Shown piece after piece: positions 8,805 to 18,100 of a DNA stretch of 32,996 bases; position 1 is the first letter of the stretch, and every line of letters starts with the position of its first letter. Under the pieces are notes generated by a model that saw nothing but the letters and a program-made list of their open reading frames with translations, had not been told where the DNA came from and ran no database searches. Location of the stretch: contig CAZSOQ010000028.1 of NCBI GenBank assembly GCA_964608495.1, forward strand, positions 1 to 32,996, read 5' to 3'. Position numbers and translations under genes: made by a program. The stretch comes from JAKORR01 sp964608495. GTDB lineage: Bacteria; Armatimonadota; Zipacnadia; Zipacnadales; FEN-943.

Positions 8805-9069
8805 GGGTCTCTCGGACTCCCCAGGCAGAGAGTGCACGACAAGGCCGGTCGCGGCCTCAGCACGGGGCGCTCCGCGAGACGGCAACGACGACCGGGACCC
8901 TGCCAGGTCTCGACCTGCTCACGCCGCGTCCTGATGCAGTAGAGCATCGTCAAGTGGGTTCGCCGGGGAGCGGCCGCGTCCTGCCCCTCAGCGCAAGTCT
9001 GCCACTGCCTGCGAACGGCGGCGAGAGTATCTGAGCACTTTTCCGCGCCGCAGACTGGTTTTGGGGACT

Positions 9070-10308
9070 CTACAGCCCGCCCAGCATGTCCACCAGTTCT
9101 TCGACCAACGTCTCCCCCGACCCCGGCGCGACCCTTGCCCAGCGCGACCGGAAGGTCTCATAGCCCCCCTGCCGGAAGGCCTCCAAGGTCGGGATGTAAC
9201 CGACGGCGTCGTTGCACAGCTCCGCAACGGCCGTCGTGGCGTAAGGTGATCGCTGCTTGATGTCTATCCCGAGCTGAGCGAAGGTCTCACCGGGTGTTGC
9301 GGCGACAGCGCCGTCAGCAATGCGCAGTGCCTGCACCACCGTGGTGAGGTCGTCCTGCGGATCGGCCTTGAGCAGGCGGTCCTCGTTCTCGAACACCTCG
9401 AATCCGTCCGGCCACTTATCGCGGATCTCCGCCTCCTGGAAGGACTCACGATCCCGCACGCCCAGGCGCACCTCCCGCCACGCGGCGCCAAGCGCCTCAC
9501 TGTTGCCCGGCGTAGCCCGGCGCACCACCGTCCGCATCGCCTGGGACAGACGCCGGTGGACCTCCTCGAAGCCAACGATGTGGTTGATATCCCCGCAGGC
9601 TCCGGGCAGGAACAGCGAGAAGAAACCAGCGCCGAAGTCCTCGCGCAGGGACGCTGCCACACGGCCGGGGTAGTCTGCCGAGAAGCTCGTCCCGAAGTGA
9701 GCGTTCACGTGCAGCGTGTAGTTCCACAGGGTCGCCACAGGCCTCCCCTCACGCAGGAACACCCAGGCCATCAGGTCCTCGTCCTTCGGCCCGGCCAGAG
9801 GCAGGTTCTCGCGCTCATCCTCGGTGGCCAGCCACACGTTGATGGCCGATCCGCCGTGGCGCAAGAGCCGCCTGTTTCGACCAACGCCCCCCAGCGTCGT
9901 CTTCACCGTTCCCACGGCAACCGGCAGCAGGCCCTTGGACGCTTGGCGCACGGCCTCGCTGATCGCCTCCCTGACCCGAGCCAGGTAGGCCTCATCGAGA
10001 GCCCCGGCCAGATCAAGGCTCTCGTCCGTGTAGGGCCCGGAGTGCGTGTGGGAGCAATTGATCAGGACATGCTCCGGCAGGATGCCCGTCTGCGCGGCGA
10101 TCGTGGCCCGGGGCTCATCGGATCGGCACTTGGTCCAGGCGATCAGGTCGAGGGTGACAAGAGCGATGCGCGTGTCGTCATTGCCCAGAACCATCGCCTT
10201 GCACATCAGCGGGTCGTCGGTGCCGACAGACGTTCGCGGGTGCAGCGACCCGGCCATGGGAGTGCCCACCGGGGGTGTGATACCGACCGATGCGGTGCCA
10301 AGGAGCAT
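9070..10308 (-). CDS. Neutral/alkaline ceramidase-like metal-dependent hydrolase (paralogue 2)
   Basis: This 412-residue protein is of the same family as the gene at 131-1393 but much closer to the family pattern. It opens with GITPPVGTPMAG and has the zinc-site motif SHTHSGP (His87, His89), a second NYTLHVNAHF segment with candidate ligands, FLPGACGDIN, and the C-terminal block PGETFAQLGI to GSGETLVEELVDMLGG. The ATG at 10308 has GGGGAG nine bases upstream and fits the usual N-terminus; a GTG at 10338 would add only MPTAKGETTN and is rejected. No signal peptide is visible. The two paralogues share the ending pattern (PGE-F, RSP, GGY, G-GE, VE-L-MLG) but differ at most other positions, so they are old duplicates or separate acquisitions. 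The reaction is probably hydrolysis of an N-acyl amide; the substrate is unknown. It lies 355 nt downstream of the oxidoreductase on the same strand. Confidence 0.85.
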   Translation of the reverse strand: MLLGTASVGITPPVGTPMAGSLHPRTSVGTDDPLMCKAMVLGNDDTRIALVTLDLIAWTKCRSDEPRATIAAQTGILPEHVLINCSHTHSGPYTDESLDLAGALDEAYLARVREAISEAVRQASKGLLPVAVGTVKTTLGGVGRNRRLLRHGGSAINVWLATEDERENLPLAGPKDEDLMAWVFLREGRPVATLWNYTLHVNAHFGTSFSADYPGRVAASLREDFGAGFFSLFLPGACGDINHIVGFEEVHRRLSQAMRTVVRRATPGNSEALGAAWREVRLGVRDRESFQEAEIRDKWPDGFEVFENEDRLLKADPQDDLTTVVQALRIADGAVAATPGETFAQLGIDIKQRSPYATTAVAELCNDAVGYIPTLEAFRQGGYETFRSRWARVAPGSGETLVEELVDMLGGL

Positions 10309-10466
10309 GTTCGTAGTCTCCCCTTTCGCCGTAGGCACGACGGTTACCAGCCACCTGCAGACCGTCCTCGTGCGACGCGACCTGCGTCATCCTCTCCGAG
10401 CTGTCCATGTCGAACCGTCCTTCTGTTCTCTGCTGCGGCCATTGATGGAAGCAGCACGGCCATCCC

Positions 10467-10520
10467 GGCAACCGGTCGGGAGACCGATCAGATCAGCCTC
10501 CCGGGGGGCTGTCCGGTTGC
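10467..10520. other. Two-tier stem-loop of unknown role
   Basis: Outer arms GCAACCGG (10468-10475) and CCGGTTGC (10513-10520) pair over 8 bp. Inside them GGGAG (10478-10482) pairs with CTCCC (10498-10502), closing a 15-nt loop that contains GATCAGATC. It sits about 160 nt ahead of the ceramidase-like start and 140 nt past the oxidoreductase stop. It could be a leader structure, a processing site or an operator. Confidence 0.4.
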
Positions 10521-10622
10521 TCCGCCAGGCTGCGGGCCCCGGGGCGACCCACTGCCCAAAGCCCCCAGCGTGTCTGGTGAATGTCCCCTCGGCGTACTCC
10601 CTGAAGGCTGTGCGCAGCTCTG

Positions 10623-10648
10623 CCCCTGCGGACTGCAGTCTGCAGGGG
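10623..10648 (-). terminator. 26-nt near-perfect inverted repeat just past the oxidoreductase stop
   Basis: Arms CCCCTGCGGACTG and CAGTCTGCAGGGG are complementary except for one position and meet at the centre. The structure begins 15 nt after the stop of the gene ending at 10664. No T-run follows, so a Rho-type or stability role is as likely as intrinsic termination. Confidence 0.45.
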
Positions 10649-10663
10649 TGGGAGAGGGCGCGG

Positions 10664-11788
10664 TCAGGCGTCCGGCCAGACCTTGCCGTGGCGGGACGCG
10701 CCGCCCTCGACCTCGGCCTGGAAGTCCGGAATGGGTATGACGGCGCCGCCGGCCGCGAGCGAGTCGTGGGTGGCCGGGATGATCGCCGAGAGGTTCAGCG
10801 CCATCCAGACGCCCACCTCCGGGGCGCGCGCCTCGGCGACGGCGGCGCGGAACTCCGAGGCGCAGCAGTAGTCGCTGATGTCGAAACCGCTGGCCCGCGC
10901 CTTGTCCTCCATCTCGCGGTACCAGCCCGGCAGGTGGTGCTCGTAGTCCCACAGCGGGCGCCACTGCCCGCGCTCGCACTCGCCCACGATGTAGACCTTG
11001 TGGTCGTCGCCCAGGCCGCGCGGGGACTCGTAGCAGCCTCTGGTGCCCTGGATCCCGTAGTACTGGACGCTCTGGGGTCGGTGCGAGACCAGGTCGTAGC
11101 CCATCTGTACCAGCTTCCCGGACGGCGTATGGCCTACGGTGATGGTCCTGTCCTCGAGCGCGCGGCCGGGGATCGTGTGGTTGCCTGAGCCAAAGCAGGC
11201 CACGTCGCGCACGGGCTCCTTGAGGATCTGGCACAGCGGCCCCACGTTGTGCGTGGGGTAGTTGTTGCCGGGCACCAGGTGCAGGCAGGCCCGCCAGGTA
11301 CGGCCCGGGCCGGGCTGCTCGACCGGGCCCCGCAGCTCCTGCAGGTACTCGCTCTCGCCGTAGTAGATGTCGCCGAAGACCCCGGCCTCCGCCAGGGCGC
11401 GAACGAGCATCACGTGGCGCATGTAGCAGTAGTTCTCGGCGAGCATGTAGGTGGCGGTGCTGCGGTGCGCGGCCTCGGCGAGAAGCCACAGGTCCCGCCA
11501 GGTGAAGCCCGCGGCCACCTCGCTGAGCACGTGGATGCCGGCGTCCAGGGCCGCCGCCGCCTGCGAGGCGTGCAGGGGCATGGGCGTCGCGAGGAAGATC
11601 GCGTCAACGCCACTGTCGAGCAGGTCCTCGAAGCGCGTGACCCGCCGGTCTATCCCGCGTTCCTCCGCCACCTGGTTGAGCCGCTCCTCGGCGGGGTCGC
11701 ACAGGGCCGTGACCCGGCAGTCGGGGAATTCATCAAACACGAAGGCAGTGCGGCCGCGCCCCAGTCCGGCTATCCCGATCTTGAGCAT
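10664..11788 (-). CDS. Gfo/Idh/MocA-family oxidoreductase
   Basis: The protein has 374 residues. The N-terminal Rossmann fold begins KIGIAGLGRGR (residues 3-13) and binds NAD(P). ALCDP follows at the end of the second strand, and VDAIFLATPMPLHASQA is the usual third-strand block. The family's catalytic EKP motif reads SEVAAG (residues 89-94), so its lysine is missing. A SEVPA-type variant is known from planctomycete-like homologues of uncertain activity. The C-terminal half holds an extended sheet domain with the NNYPTHNVGP and GNHTIPGR segments and ends near KVWPDA. The ATG at 11788 starts the Rossmann strand directly, with GGGAGG about 11 bases upstream. The frame stays open leftward of it only as shadow of the lyase on the other strand. 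It is divergent from the PL11 lyase operon, which suggests sugar or sugar-acid metabolism linked to it (inference). Confidence 0.85.
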   Translation of the reverse strand: MLKIGIAGLGRGRTAFVFDEFPDCRVTALCDPAEERLNQVAEERGIDRRVTRFEDLLDSGVDAIFLATPMPLHASQAAAALDAGIHVLSEVAAGFTWRDLWLLAEAAHRSTATYMLAENYCYMRHVMLVRALAEAGVFGDIYYGESEYLQELRGPVEQPGPGRTWRACLHLVPGNNYPTHNVGPLCQILKEPVRDVACFGSGNHTIPGRALEDRTITVGHTPSGKLVQMGYDLVSHRPQSVQYYGIQGTRGCYESPRGLGDDHKVYIVGECERGQWRPLWDYEHHLPGWYREMEDKARASGFDISDYCCASEFRAAVAEARAPEVGVWMALNLSAIIPATHDSLAAGGAVIPIPDFQAEVEGGASRHGKVWPDA

Positions 11789-11989
11789 CGCGGGTCTGCA
11801 CCTCCCGGTCGCGTATCGCGCTGGGCTCGCGGCGGCGGGCACCCGTGCCGTCCGGACGACCTTGCCGTCGCCGCGGGGCCACGAGTTCCGCGTCCGGCGG
11901 CGACACTCCTTCGGTGGCGGCCGGCGGCGTGGCAGGTTCCGCGCCAGCCGGGAGGAAGTACAGCCGACCATGGTCGGGAGGGCTGGACG
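11789..11989. promoter_or_regulatory. Divergent control region of oxidoreductase and lyase operon
   Basis: These 201 bp separate two diverging genes and must carry both promoters if each is transcribed on its own. The stretch is uniformly GC-rich. I see ribosome sites at both ends but no sigma-70 box, operator palindrome or riboswitch. Confidence 0.35.
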
Positions 11990-13762
11990 ATGTCGCTCTT
12001 GCTGTGGGGCTTGGTTGCGGCTGGGGCCCTGGCGCTGGCCGCCGGTAGCGGCGCCGGACGCGGCGAGAAGCTGAGGCGCGGCCTCGTGGGCCTGCGACTG
12101 CGCGACGGCCGCGTGTACCTGGGCTGGCGTCTTCTCGCCGACGACGCGCGGAAGACGGGCTTCTTCGTGTTTCGACGGCCCGAGGGGTCGTGCCACGATG
12201 AGGACTGGCAGCAGCTCAACGTCGCGCCCATCCTGGACGGCACCAACTACCTGGACGAGTTCGCGGCGGCGGGACAGGGCTATGAGTACCGCCTCCAGCC
12301 CTGTCTGGGCGATGTGGACGGCCCCGTGGAGGCCGAGATCACGGTGGCGGCAGGCGGCTCGCGGCCCTACCTCTCGGTGCCCCTCGACGGCGACCACCAG
12401 CCGCGTCGCGCCGTCCTCGGCGACCTGGACGGCGACGGCGAGTACGAGCTGGTGATCCAGCAGCCCAACTTCAACACCGATCCGTACCAGCACCCGGGCT
12501 ACTGGAAGCGCAGCACCGGCACGTACAAGCTCGAGGCCTATAGGCTGGACGGCAGCCTGCTCTGGCGGCGCGACCTGGGCTGGTCCGTCGAGCAGGGCAC
12601 GTGGTACGCCCCCTATACGGTCTTCGACCTGGACGGCGACGGCCGCGCGGAGGTCATCACCAAGGCCGGCGAGGGCGATCCACGCGAGCCCGAGGGGCAT
12701 GTGAAGACCGGTCCTGAGTGGATCCTGGTCCTCGACGGGCAGACGGGCGAGGAGAAGCACCGATTGCCCTGGCCGTCGCGCGAGGGCTTTGAGGACTACA
12801 ACCGCTACTGCCGCAACTACCTGTACATCGCGTACCTGGACGGGGAATCGCCCCACCTGATCGTGCAGCGCGGGACCTACGGGACTATCAAGATCGAGGC
12901 CTACGACGGGGCGATGGAGCAGGTGTGGCGGTGGGAGGCGAGCGGAGAATACGAGGGCTACCGCGGCCAGGCCGCGCACACGGCCGTGGCGGCGGACGTG
13001 GACGGCGACGGCTGCGACGAGATCGTGTACGGCTCGGCGGTGCTGGATCAGGATGGCACGGGGCTGTGGTGCCGCGGCGAGGGGCATCCGGACACGATCC
13101 ACGTGGCCCATATCCTGCCCGACAGCGAGGACCTGCAGATCTTCTACGGGATCGAGCCACGCCACGAGCGGTACGCGGTGTGCCTGGTGGGGGCGGCGAC
13201 GGGCGAGATGATCTGGGGGTATGACGGCCCGACGGTCCACGTTCACGGACAGGGGATGGCGGCGGACGTCCTTGCCGACGAGCCGGGCATGGAGCTGTGG
13301 ACGCGCGAGGCGGACGGGAGCCGGGCCTTCTTCTACACCGCCGACGGCAGGCCCATCGAGGGCGACTTCACCCAGTGGCCGCTGGCGCTGTACGCCGCCT
13401 ACTGGGACGCCCGGCCGAGCAAGGCCCTCGTCAACCCCAAGACGGGCAGCGTGTTCACCTATCCGGACGAGGAACACCTGAGCTTCGCCGAGGGCGACGC
13501 CCAGCCCGTCGTCCTGGGCGTGGTGGACATGCTCGGCGACTGGCGCGAGGAGATCCTGGTGGGGCTGCCCGGCGAGGTGCGGATCTACACGACGACCATC
13601 CCCACGGGCCAGCGGCGCGTGACCCTCATGCACGACCGGATGTACCGGACGGGCGCGGCGCGGATGGGCTCGGGCTACCCCTGCCAGCCCCAGGAGAGCG
13701 GCCTGATGCTCGAGGCGGGCAGGAAGCTGACAGGCGACGACTTCTGGGCGGGCCTGCTCTAA
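11990..13762 (+). CDS. Rhamnogalacturonan lyase-like protein, polysaccharide lyase family 11
   Basis: The protein has 590 residues, near the usual PL11 length. A short hydrophobic N-terminus (LLLWGLVAAGALALAAG) is a signal peptide. A fibronectin-like domain follows, with VGLRLRDGRVYLGWRLL and NYLDEF. The rest is a beta-propeller with three acidic calcium-type loops, DLDGDGEYEL (about 146), DLDGDGRAEV (about 213) and DVDGDGCDEI (about 337), and GPEWILVLDGQTGEE, which matches the PL11 pattern. The family cleaves the rhamnose-galacturonate backbone of pectin by beta-elimination. The segment after the first calcium loop (QQPNFNTDPYQHPGYW) differs from the usual KWDPSN-type sequence, so this is a divergent member and may have another specificity. 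The ATG at 11990 has GGGAGG eight bases upstream. The stop overlaps the ribosome site of the next gene, so the two form an operon. Confidence 0.82.
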   Translation: MSLLLWGLVAAGALALAAGSGAGRGEKLRRGLVGLRLRDGRVYLGWRLLADDARKTGFFVFRRPEGSCHDEDWQQLNVAPILDGTNYLDEFAAAGQGYEYRLQPCLGDVDGPVEAEITVAAGGSRPYLSVPLDGDHQPRRAVLGDLDGDGEYELVIQQPNFNTDPYQHPGYWKRSTGTYKLEAYRLDGSLLWRRDLGWSVEQGTWYAPYTVFDLDGDGRAEVITKAGEGDPREPEGHVKTGPEWILVLDGQTGEEKHRLPWPSREGFEDYNRYCRNYLYIAYLDGESPHLIVQRGTYGTIKIEAYDGAMEQVWRWEASGEYEGYRGQAAHTAVAADVDGDGCDEIVYGSAVLDQDGTGLWCRGEGHPDTIHVAHILPDSEDLQIFYGIEPRHERYAVCLVGAATGEMIWGYDGPTVHVHGQGMAADVLADEPGMELWTREADGSRAFFYTADGRPIEGDFTQWPLALYAAYWDARPSKALVNPKTGSVFTYPDEEHLSFAEGDAQPVVLGVVDMLGDWREEILVGLPGEVRIYTTTIPTGQRRVTLMHDRMYRTGAARMGSGYPCQPQESGLMLEAGRKLTGDDFWAGLL

Positions 13763-13774
13763 GGAGGCAGCGAC

Positions 13775-15052
13775 ATGGGCAATGAGGTCAAGCAGCAGAT
13801 CCTGACGGCGATCCAGGGCTTCGAGGCAATCGTTGACGGCCACGAGCACCTCGGCCCGGAGAGGGACCGGCTCGCCATGACCCCGGACGTGTGCTTCCTC
13901 TTCTCCCACTACCTCACGGGCACGCTGCACGCGGCGGGCTTCGAGACCGGCGACGGCAAGGTGCTCAGCCGCTTCGAGGTGCGGCAGTTCCTGTGCGACA
14001 CGTCCAGGCCGGTCGAGGTACGCTTCGCGGTGCTCGAGCGCTTCCTGCCTGCGGTGCGCGAGACGGCCTACGCCGAGGCGATGTGGCGGTCCCTGCGGGC
14101 CGTGTACGGCTTCGAAGACATCACGAGCGACAACTTCATGGACATCACGCAGTCCATGCGGGCCGCGAACCAGCCCGGCCTGTACGACGACATCCTCGTC
14201 AACCGCTGCAAGATCAAGTACTCCCTGACCCAGTGCGGCCACGCCGACCTGGACAAGCCCTTCCTGGTGCCACTGCTGAACTTCGCGCTGCTGCAGGACT
14301 TCCCGGGCGGGCGCGCGGACGTGGACCGACGCGCCGAGGGCCTGGGGATGACGGTCCACACTCTGGGCGACTACGTGGACTACTGCCGCGCCCAGCTCAC
14401 CCACTGGCGCGACCAGCAACGCGTCGTGGGCATGAAGACGCGCAGCCAGCCCGAGCAGGCCCTGCCCACCGACGACGAGGCCGCGGGCCTCTTCGCCAGG
14501 CTGATGAGCCACGGGCGGCTGGCTTGGCCCGACAGCATGGCCTTGGCCTGCTACCTGCGCGAGCGCGTCATCGCGCTGTGCGGCGAGCTGGACCTGACGG
14601 TGGCCGTGCACGCGGGCGTGTGGGACGACTTCCGCCAGCTCGACCCGCGCCACAACATCCCGATCATCCTCAGGTACCCGGACACGCGCTTCGACATCTA
14701 CCACATGGGCATGCCCTGGGTGCGCGACACGCTCTTCCTCGCCGGCAACTGGCCCAATGTCTATGTCAACTGGTGCTGGACGCACATCGTCTCGTACTAC
14801 ATGACCCAGTCTGGGATGCTGGAGTACGTGGACTTCGTGCCGGCGGACAAGATCAACGCCTTCGGGGGCGACTACTCCGCGCCCTGCGTCGAGAAGGTCT
14901 ACGGGCATCTGTCCATGGCGCAGGAGAACGTCGCCACCATCCTGGCGCGACTCGTGAAGGACCGGCGCGTGACGCTCGAGCGGGCCGTCGAGCTTGCCCA
15001 CCTGTGGTTCTACGACAACGCCATGCGCCTGTACCGTCTGGACAGGCTGTGA
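13775..15052 (+). CDS. Metal-dependent amidohydrolase-superfamily protein
   Basis: The protein has 425 residues and a likely TIM-barrel amidohydrolase fold. IVDGHEHLG (residues 19-27) supplies the H-x-H metal site of strand 1. LTVAVHAGVWDDF (around 290) gives another His, IYHMGMPW a further one, and INAFGGDYSAP (around 367) the late-strand Asp. The final blocks resemble amidohydrolase-2 and uronate-isomerase relatives, but it is shorter than classical uronate isomerase (about 470 residues) and lacks its NPHCHL-type opening. The ribosome site AAGGAGG precedes the ATG by eight bases, and the gap to the lyase stop is only 12 nt. No signal peptide is visible, so it acts inside the cell. Its place between a pectin lyase and a giant GH2-like enzyme suggests work on galacturonate-derived sugars such as isomerisation or lactone opening; this is inference. 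Confidence 0.75.
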   Translation: MGNEVKQQILTAIQGFEAIVDGHEHLGPERDRLAMTPDVCFLFSHYLTGTLHAAGFETGDGKVLSRFEVRQFLCDTSRPVEVRFAVLERFLPAVRETAYAEAMWRSLRAVYGFEDITSDNFMDITQSMRAANQPGLYDDILVNRCKIKYSLTQCGHADLDKPFLVPLLNFALLQDFPGGRADVDRRAEGLGMTVHTLGDYVDYCRAQLTHWRDQQRVVGMKTRSQPEQALPTDDEAAGLFARLMSHGRLAWPDSMALACYLRERVIALCGELDLTVAVHAGVWDDFRQLDPRHNIPIILRYPDTRFDIYHMGMPWVRDTLFLAGNWPNVYVNWCWTHIVSYYMTQSGMLEYVDFVPADKINAFGGDYSAPCVEKVYGHLSMAQENVATILARLVKDRRVTLERAVELAHLWFYDNAMRLYRLDRL

Positions 15053-15068
15053 GGCCGAGGCCGCGAGG

Positions 15069-15089
15069 CCCCCGCGATCCGTCCGGGGG
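15069..15089 (+). other. Intercistronic hairpin before the GH2-like gene
   Basis: CCCCCG (15069-15074) and CGGGGG (15084-15089) form a 6-bp GC stem with a 9-nt loop, placed two bases ahead of the ribosome site AAGGAGG. It could modulate the ratio of the two operon products by processing or attenuation. No T-run follows. Confidence 0.4.
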
Positions 15090-15107
15090 ACAAGGAGGAC
15101 AGCCACC

Positions 15108-18100
15108 ATGACCTGGGCCGCCATGTGCCTGCTGGTGACTCTTGCCCAGCCGGCGCCCGCTGATCTGGACCGCGAGCTGGCCGCGACCGGGAGCTTCGAG
15201 CAGCCGGCTCAGCAGGGGAATCGCCCGGACGGCTGGGCCTGGCCCGGGGCCAACGCCGAGTGGGTGGAAGAGGGCGGGAATCACTGGATCCGTCTGCGCG
15301 ACAGCGCCTCCGCCGGCCAGAACATCAAGCTGGAGCCCGATTGGTGGAAGATCCACGTCTCGGTGCGCGTGAAGTGCACGGACGTGGTTCTGGGCACGGA
15401 GGGCTGGTACGACGCGCGCGTGGCAATGATGTTCGCGGACGACACGGGCGAGCGCGTGGGCGACTGGCCCAACGTCCTGCACTGGACGGGCACCTTCGAC
15501 TGGAAGGACGAGGGCAGGGACTTCACCATCCCGCGCGGCGCCAAGACCCTCAACCTGAGCTGCAGCATCTTCAGCACGACGGGCGTGGTGGAGTACGACA
15601 ATCTCTCTGTGCGGCTGGTGGCGCTGTACCCCAAGCCGGAGGACGCTGCGCCGCCCGCCCCCGAGGACGTGCTGTGGTCGGCGGACAGGGCGTGGCGCCA
15701 GGAGAGCCCGACGCGCGGGCGCTTGTGCCTCAACGGCTCCTGGCGGTTCCACCCCGGTGGCGACGAGTCGGCGCCCCCGGCGGCCGGCACCGGCTGGGGA
15801 TGGATGAGGGTGCCCGGAAGCTGGGCGCCCGGATCGGGCATCACCCCCGTCGGGCCGGACATCTGGCAGGTGGCGCGGTCGGTCAGCGTCGCCGACTCCG
15901 TCGTCGCCTGGTACCAGCGCCGGGCGGACATCCCGGCGACCTGGGCGGGCCGGCGCGTCTTCCTCGCGGCGGACAATGTCGTCCGCTTCGCCACCGTCTA
16001 TGTGAACGGGCAGGAGATGGGGCGCATCGAGTGGCCCGAGGGGAGGGTGGACCTTACGTCGGCCGTTACCCCGGGCCAGAGCGCCCTGATCTCCGTGCTC
16101 GCCGACGCCAGACCCGTGGCGCCCGCCGACTGGGACGCTAAGACGGACCAGGAAAAGCGTGAGGCGGCCCGCGGCGTCGGCGTCCGTGGGCTGTCGGGAG
16201 ACGTGTTCCTGGAGGCCGAGCCCGACGGACCCCGCATCACGGACGTTTTGACCATGCCCTCGGTCCGGCGCAGGGCCCTGGGCCTGCGGGTGACGCTGGC
16301 GGACCTGCCGCCGGGCAAGTACCGCCTGCAGGCCGAGGCCCGGCGGGACGGCAAGGTCGCCCGCTCCTGGGACGGCGAGGCCTTCGACGCAACGGCGCCG
16401 GCCGAAGGCGAGAGGACTGTGAGCTTCCCGTGGGCCGACCCGGTACTGTGGGACGTGGACCGGCCGGAGACCTATGACCTGGTCGTGCGCCTGCGGTCGG
16501 CGGACGGCAAGCTCCTGGACGAGTACACGCCCGTGCACTTCGGCTTCCGCGAGCTCTGGATAGACGGGCGCGACGTGTACCTCAACGGCCGGCGGTTCCA
16601 CATCCGGGCCTTCGATCTGCAGAACCCGTCCTCGAACGGCGGGATGGCGAGCGAGCAGGCCTGCGAGTGGGCGTTGCGGCGCTTCCGCGACCTCGGGATG
16701 AACTTCGTCTATCTGAGCACCTACGACCTGGACTGGGGCCAGATCCGCTACCTCGACGGGGTCATGGAGGCGGCCGACCGGCTGGGCTTCACGATCAGCG
16801 TCTGCATGCCCCACGCCAAGGAGATCGTCAACAGCTACCAGGACCCGGCCAAGCGCGCCTACTGGGAGCGCATGGCCCGCTGGGTGGCCCGCCGCGCGGC
16901 GAACCACCCCTCGGTCATCATGTACGCGATGGACCACAACTGGCTGGGGCACGCCGGCGACCAGAACCCGCGCTTCCTGGACGCCAGCTTCCCCGATGAC
17001 GACCCGTCGCTGGGCCAAGGCAGCCTCAAGTCCCGGGCGGCCGGGCGCTGGGCCGAGGAATACGTGGGCCAGCTCGACCCCACGCGGCCCGTCTACCATC
17101 ACCAGTCGGGCAGCTTCGGCCGCTGGATCACGCTCAACTGCTACCTGAACTGGGTGCCGATCCAGGAGCGCATGGACTGGCTCTCGACGTCCTACCACCA
17201 GGGACGCAAGCCCATCTTCCTGGTTGAGTTCGGCATGCCCCATCAGGCCAGCTTCCAGCGGCACCGCGGTGGGCCCTTCATCTGGACGAACAACGTGCAT
17301 GCCGAGCCGCTGAACGTCGAGTACGCGGCCATGCTCTTCGGCGACGACGCCTATGACCTGGGCGAGGCGAATCTGGCGCAGTACGAGCCCCTCGCGCGCC
17401 TCTATGAGCGCAAGGGCACATCGTTCCACTTCTCCGAGGCCTTCGCGACCTACTGGAGCCAGCACATCGAGAAGGACTTCCTGGACGTGAAGGCCGAGTA
17501 CACGCGGTTCACCTGGCCGGCCTTCCGCACGTGGCAGATAGCGGCTGTAGCGCCCTGGGACTGGAGCGACATGGGGCGGCCCCGCGCGGGCCTCGTCGAG
17601 CTGTCCCACGATGTGACTGACCTGCAGCAGCCGGGCTTCCGGCCGGACTTCGTCCAGTGCTCGGACTGGTTCCATCGGCCGCCAGGCGACCCGAACGACT
17701 ACACCGTCCTCGGCCGGACCCTCCGCGACCGCAACCAGGACCTGCTGGCCTACCTGGGCGGCAAGCCGGAGAAGTTCACCAGCCGGGACCACATCTTCGC
17801 CGCCGGCGAGAGGGCCCGCAAGCAGTTGATCTTTGTCAACGACACGCCGGACGCGCAGGTTTTCGCCTACCGGTGGACGGCGTCCGTGGATGGGCGAGAG
17901 GTGGGCGGGGACTCGGGCCAGGCCCGGGTGACCGCCGGCGAGGTGACCAAGGTCGCGATCGCCGTGGCTCTGCCCGCGGTGAAGGCCGATGCGAAGGGCA
18001 AGCTGTCCCTGGTCGCGACGGTGGGCAAACAGCGCGGGCCGCACCTCGAGGACTCCCTGGAGTTCGACGTGCTGGCGCCGGCGGGAGCGCCGGTCGGTGG

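Larger units (their letters stand above)
10309..10663 (-). other. Structured spacer between oxidoreductase and ceramidase-like gene
   Basis: This 355-bp gap has two strong inverted repeats, listed separately at 10467-10520 and 10623-10648, and no recognisable promoter. A minus-strand ATG at 10408 with AAGGA upstream opens a 76-codon frame that overlaps the ceramidase-like gene. It resembles nothing known and is left out. Confidence 0.4.

Noticed and set aside
8940..8965. A minus-strand TTGACG that could be a -35 box for the SBBP gene
   Set aside because: No acceptable -10 box lies 16-18 bp downstream of it.
10178..10408. Small minus-strand frame starting at an ATG with AAGGA upstream
   Set aside because: It overlaps the ceramidase-like gene by about 130 nt, matches nothing, and its second half follows that gene's codons in another frame.
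11789..15124. Upstream extension of the oxidoreductase frame by more than 1100 codons
   Set aside because: The extension is shadow of the lyase and amidohydrolase genes. The Rossmann fold begins exactly at 11788 with its own ribosome site.
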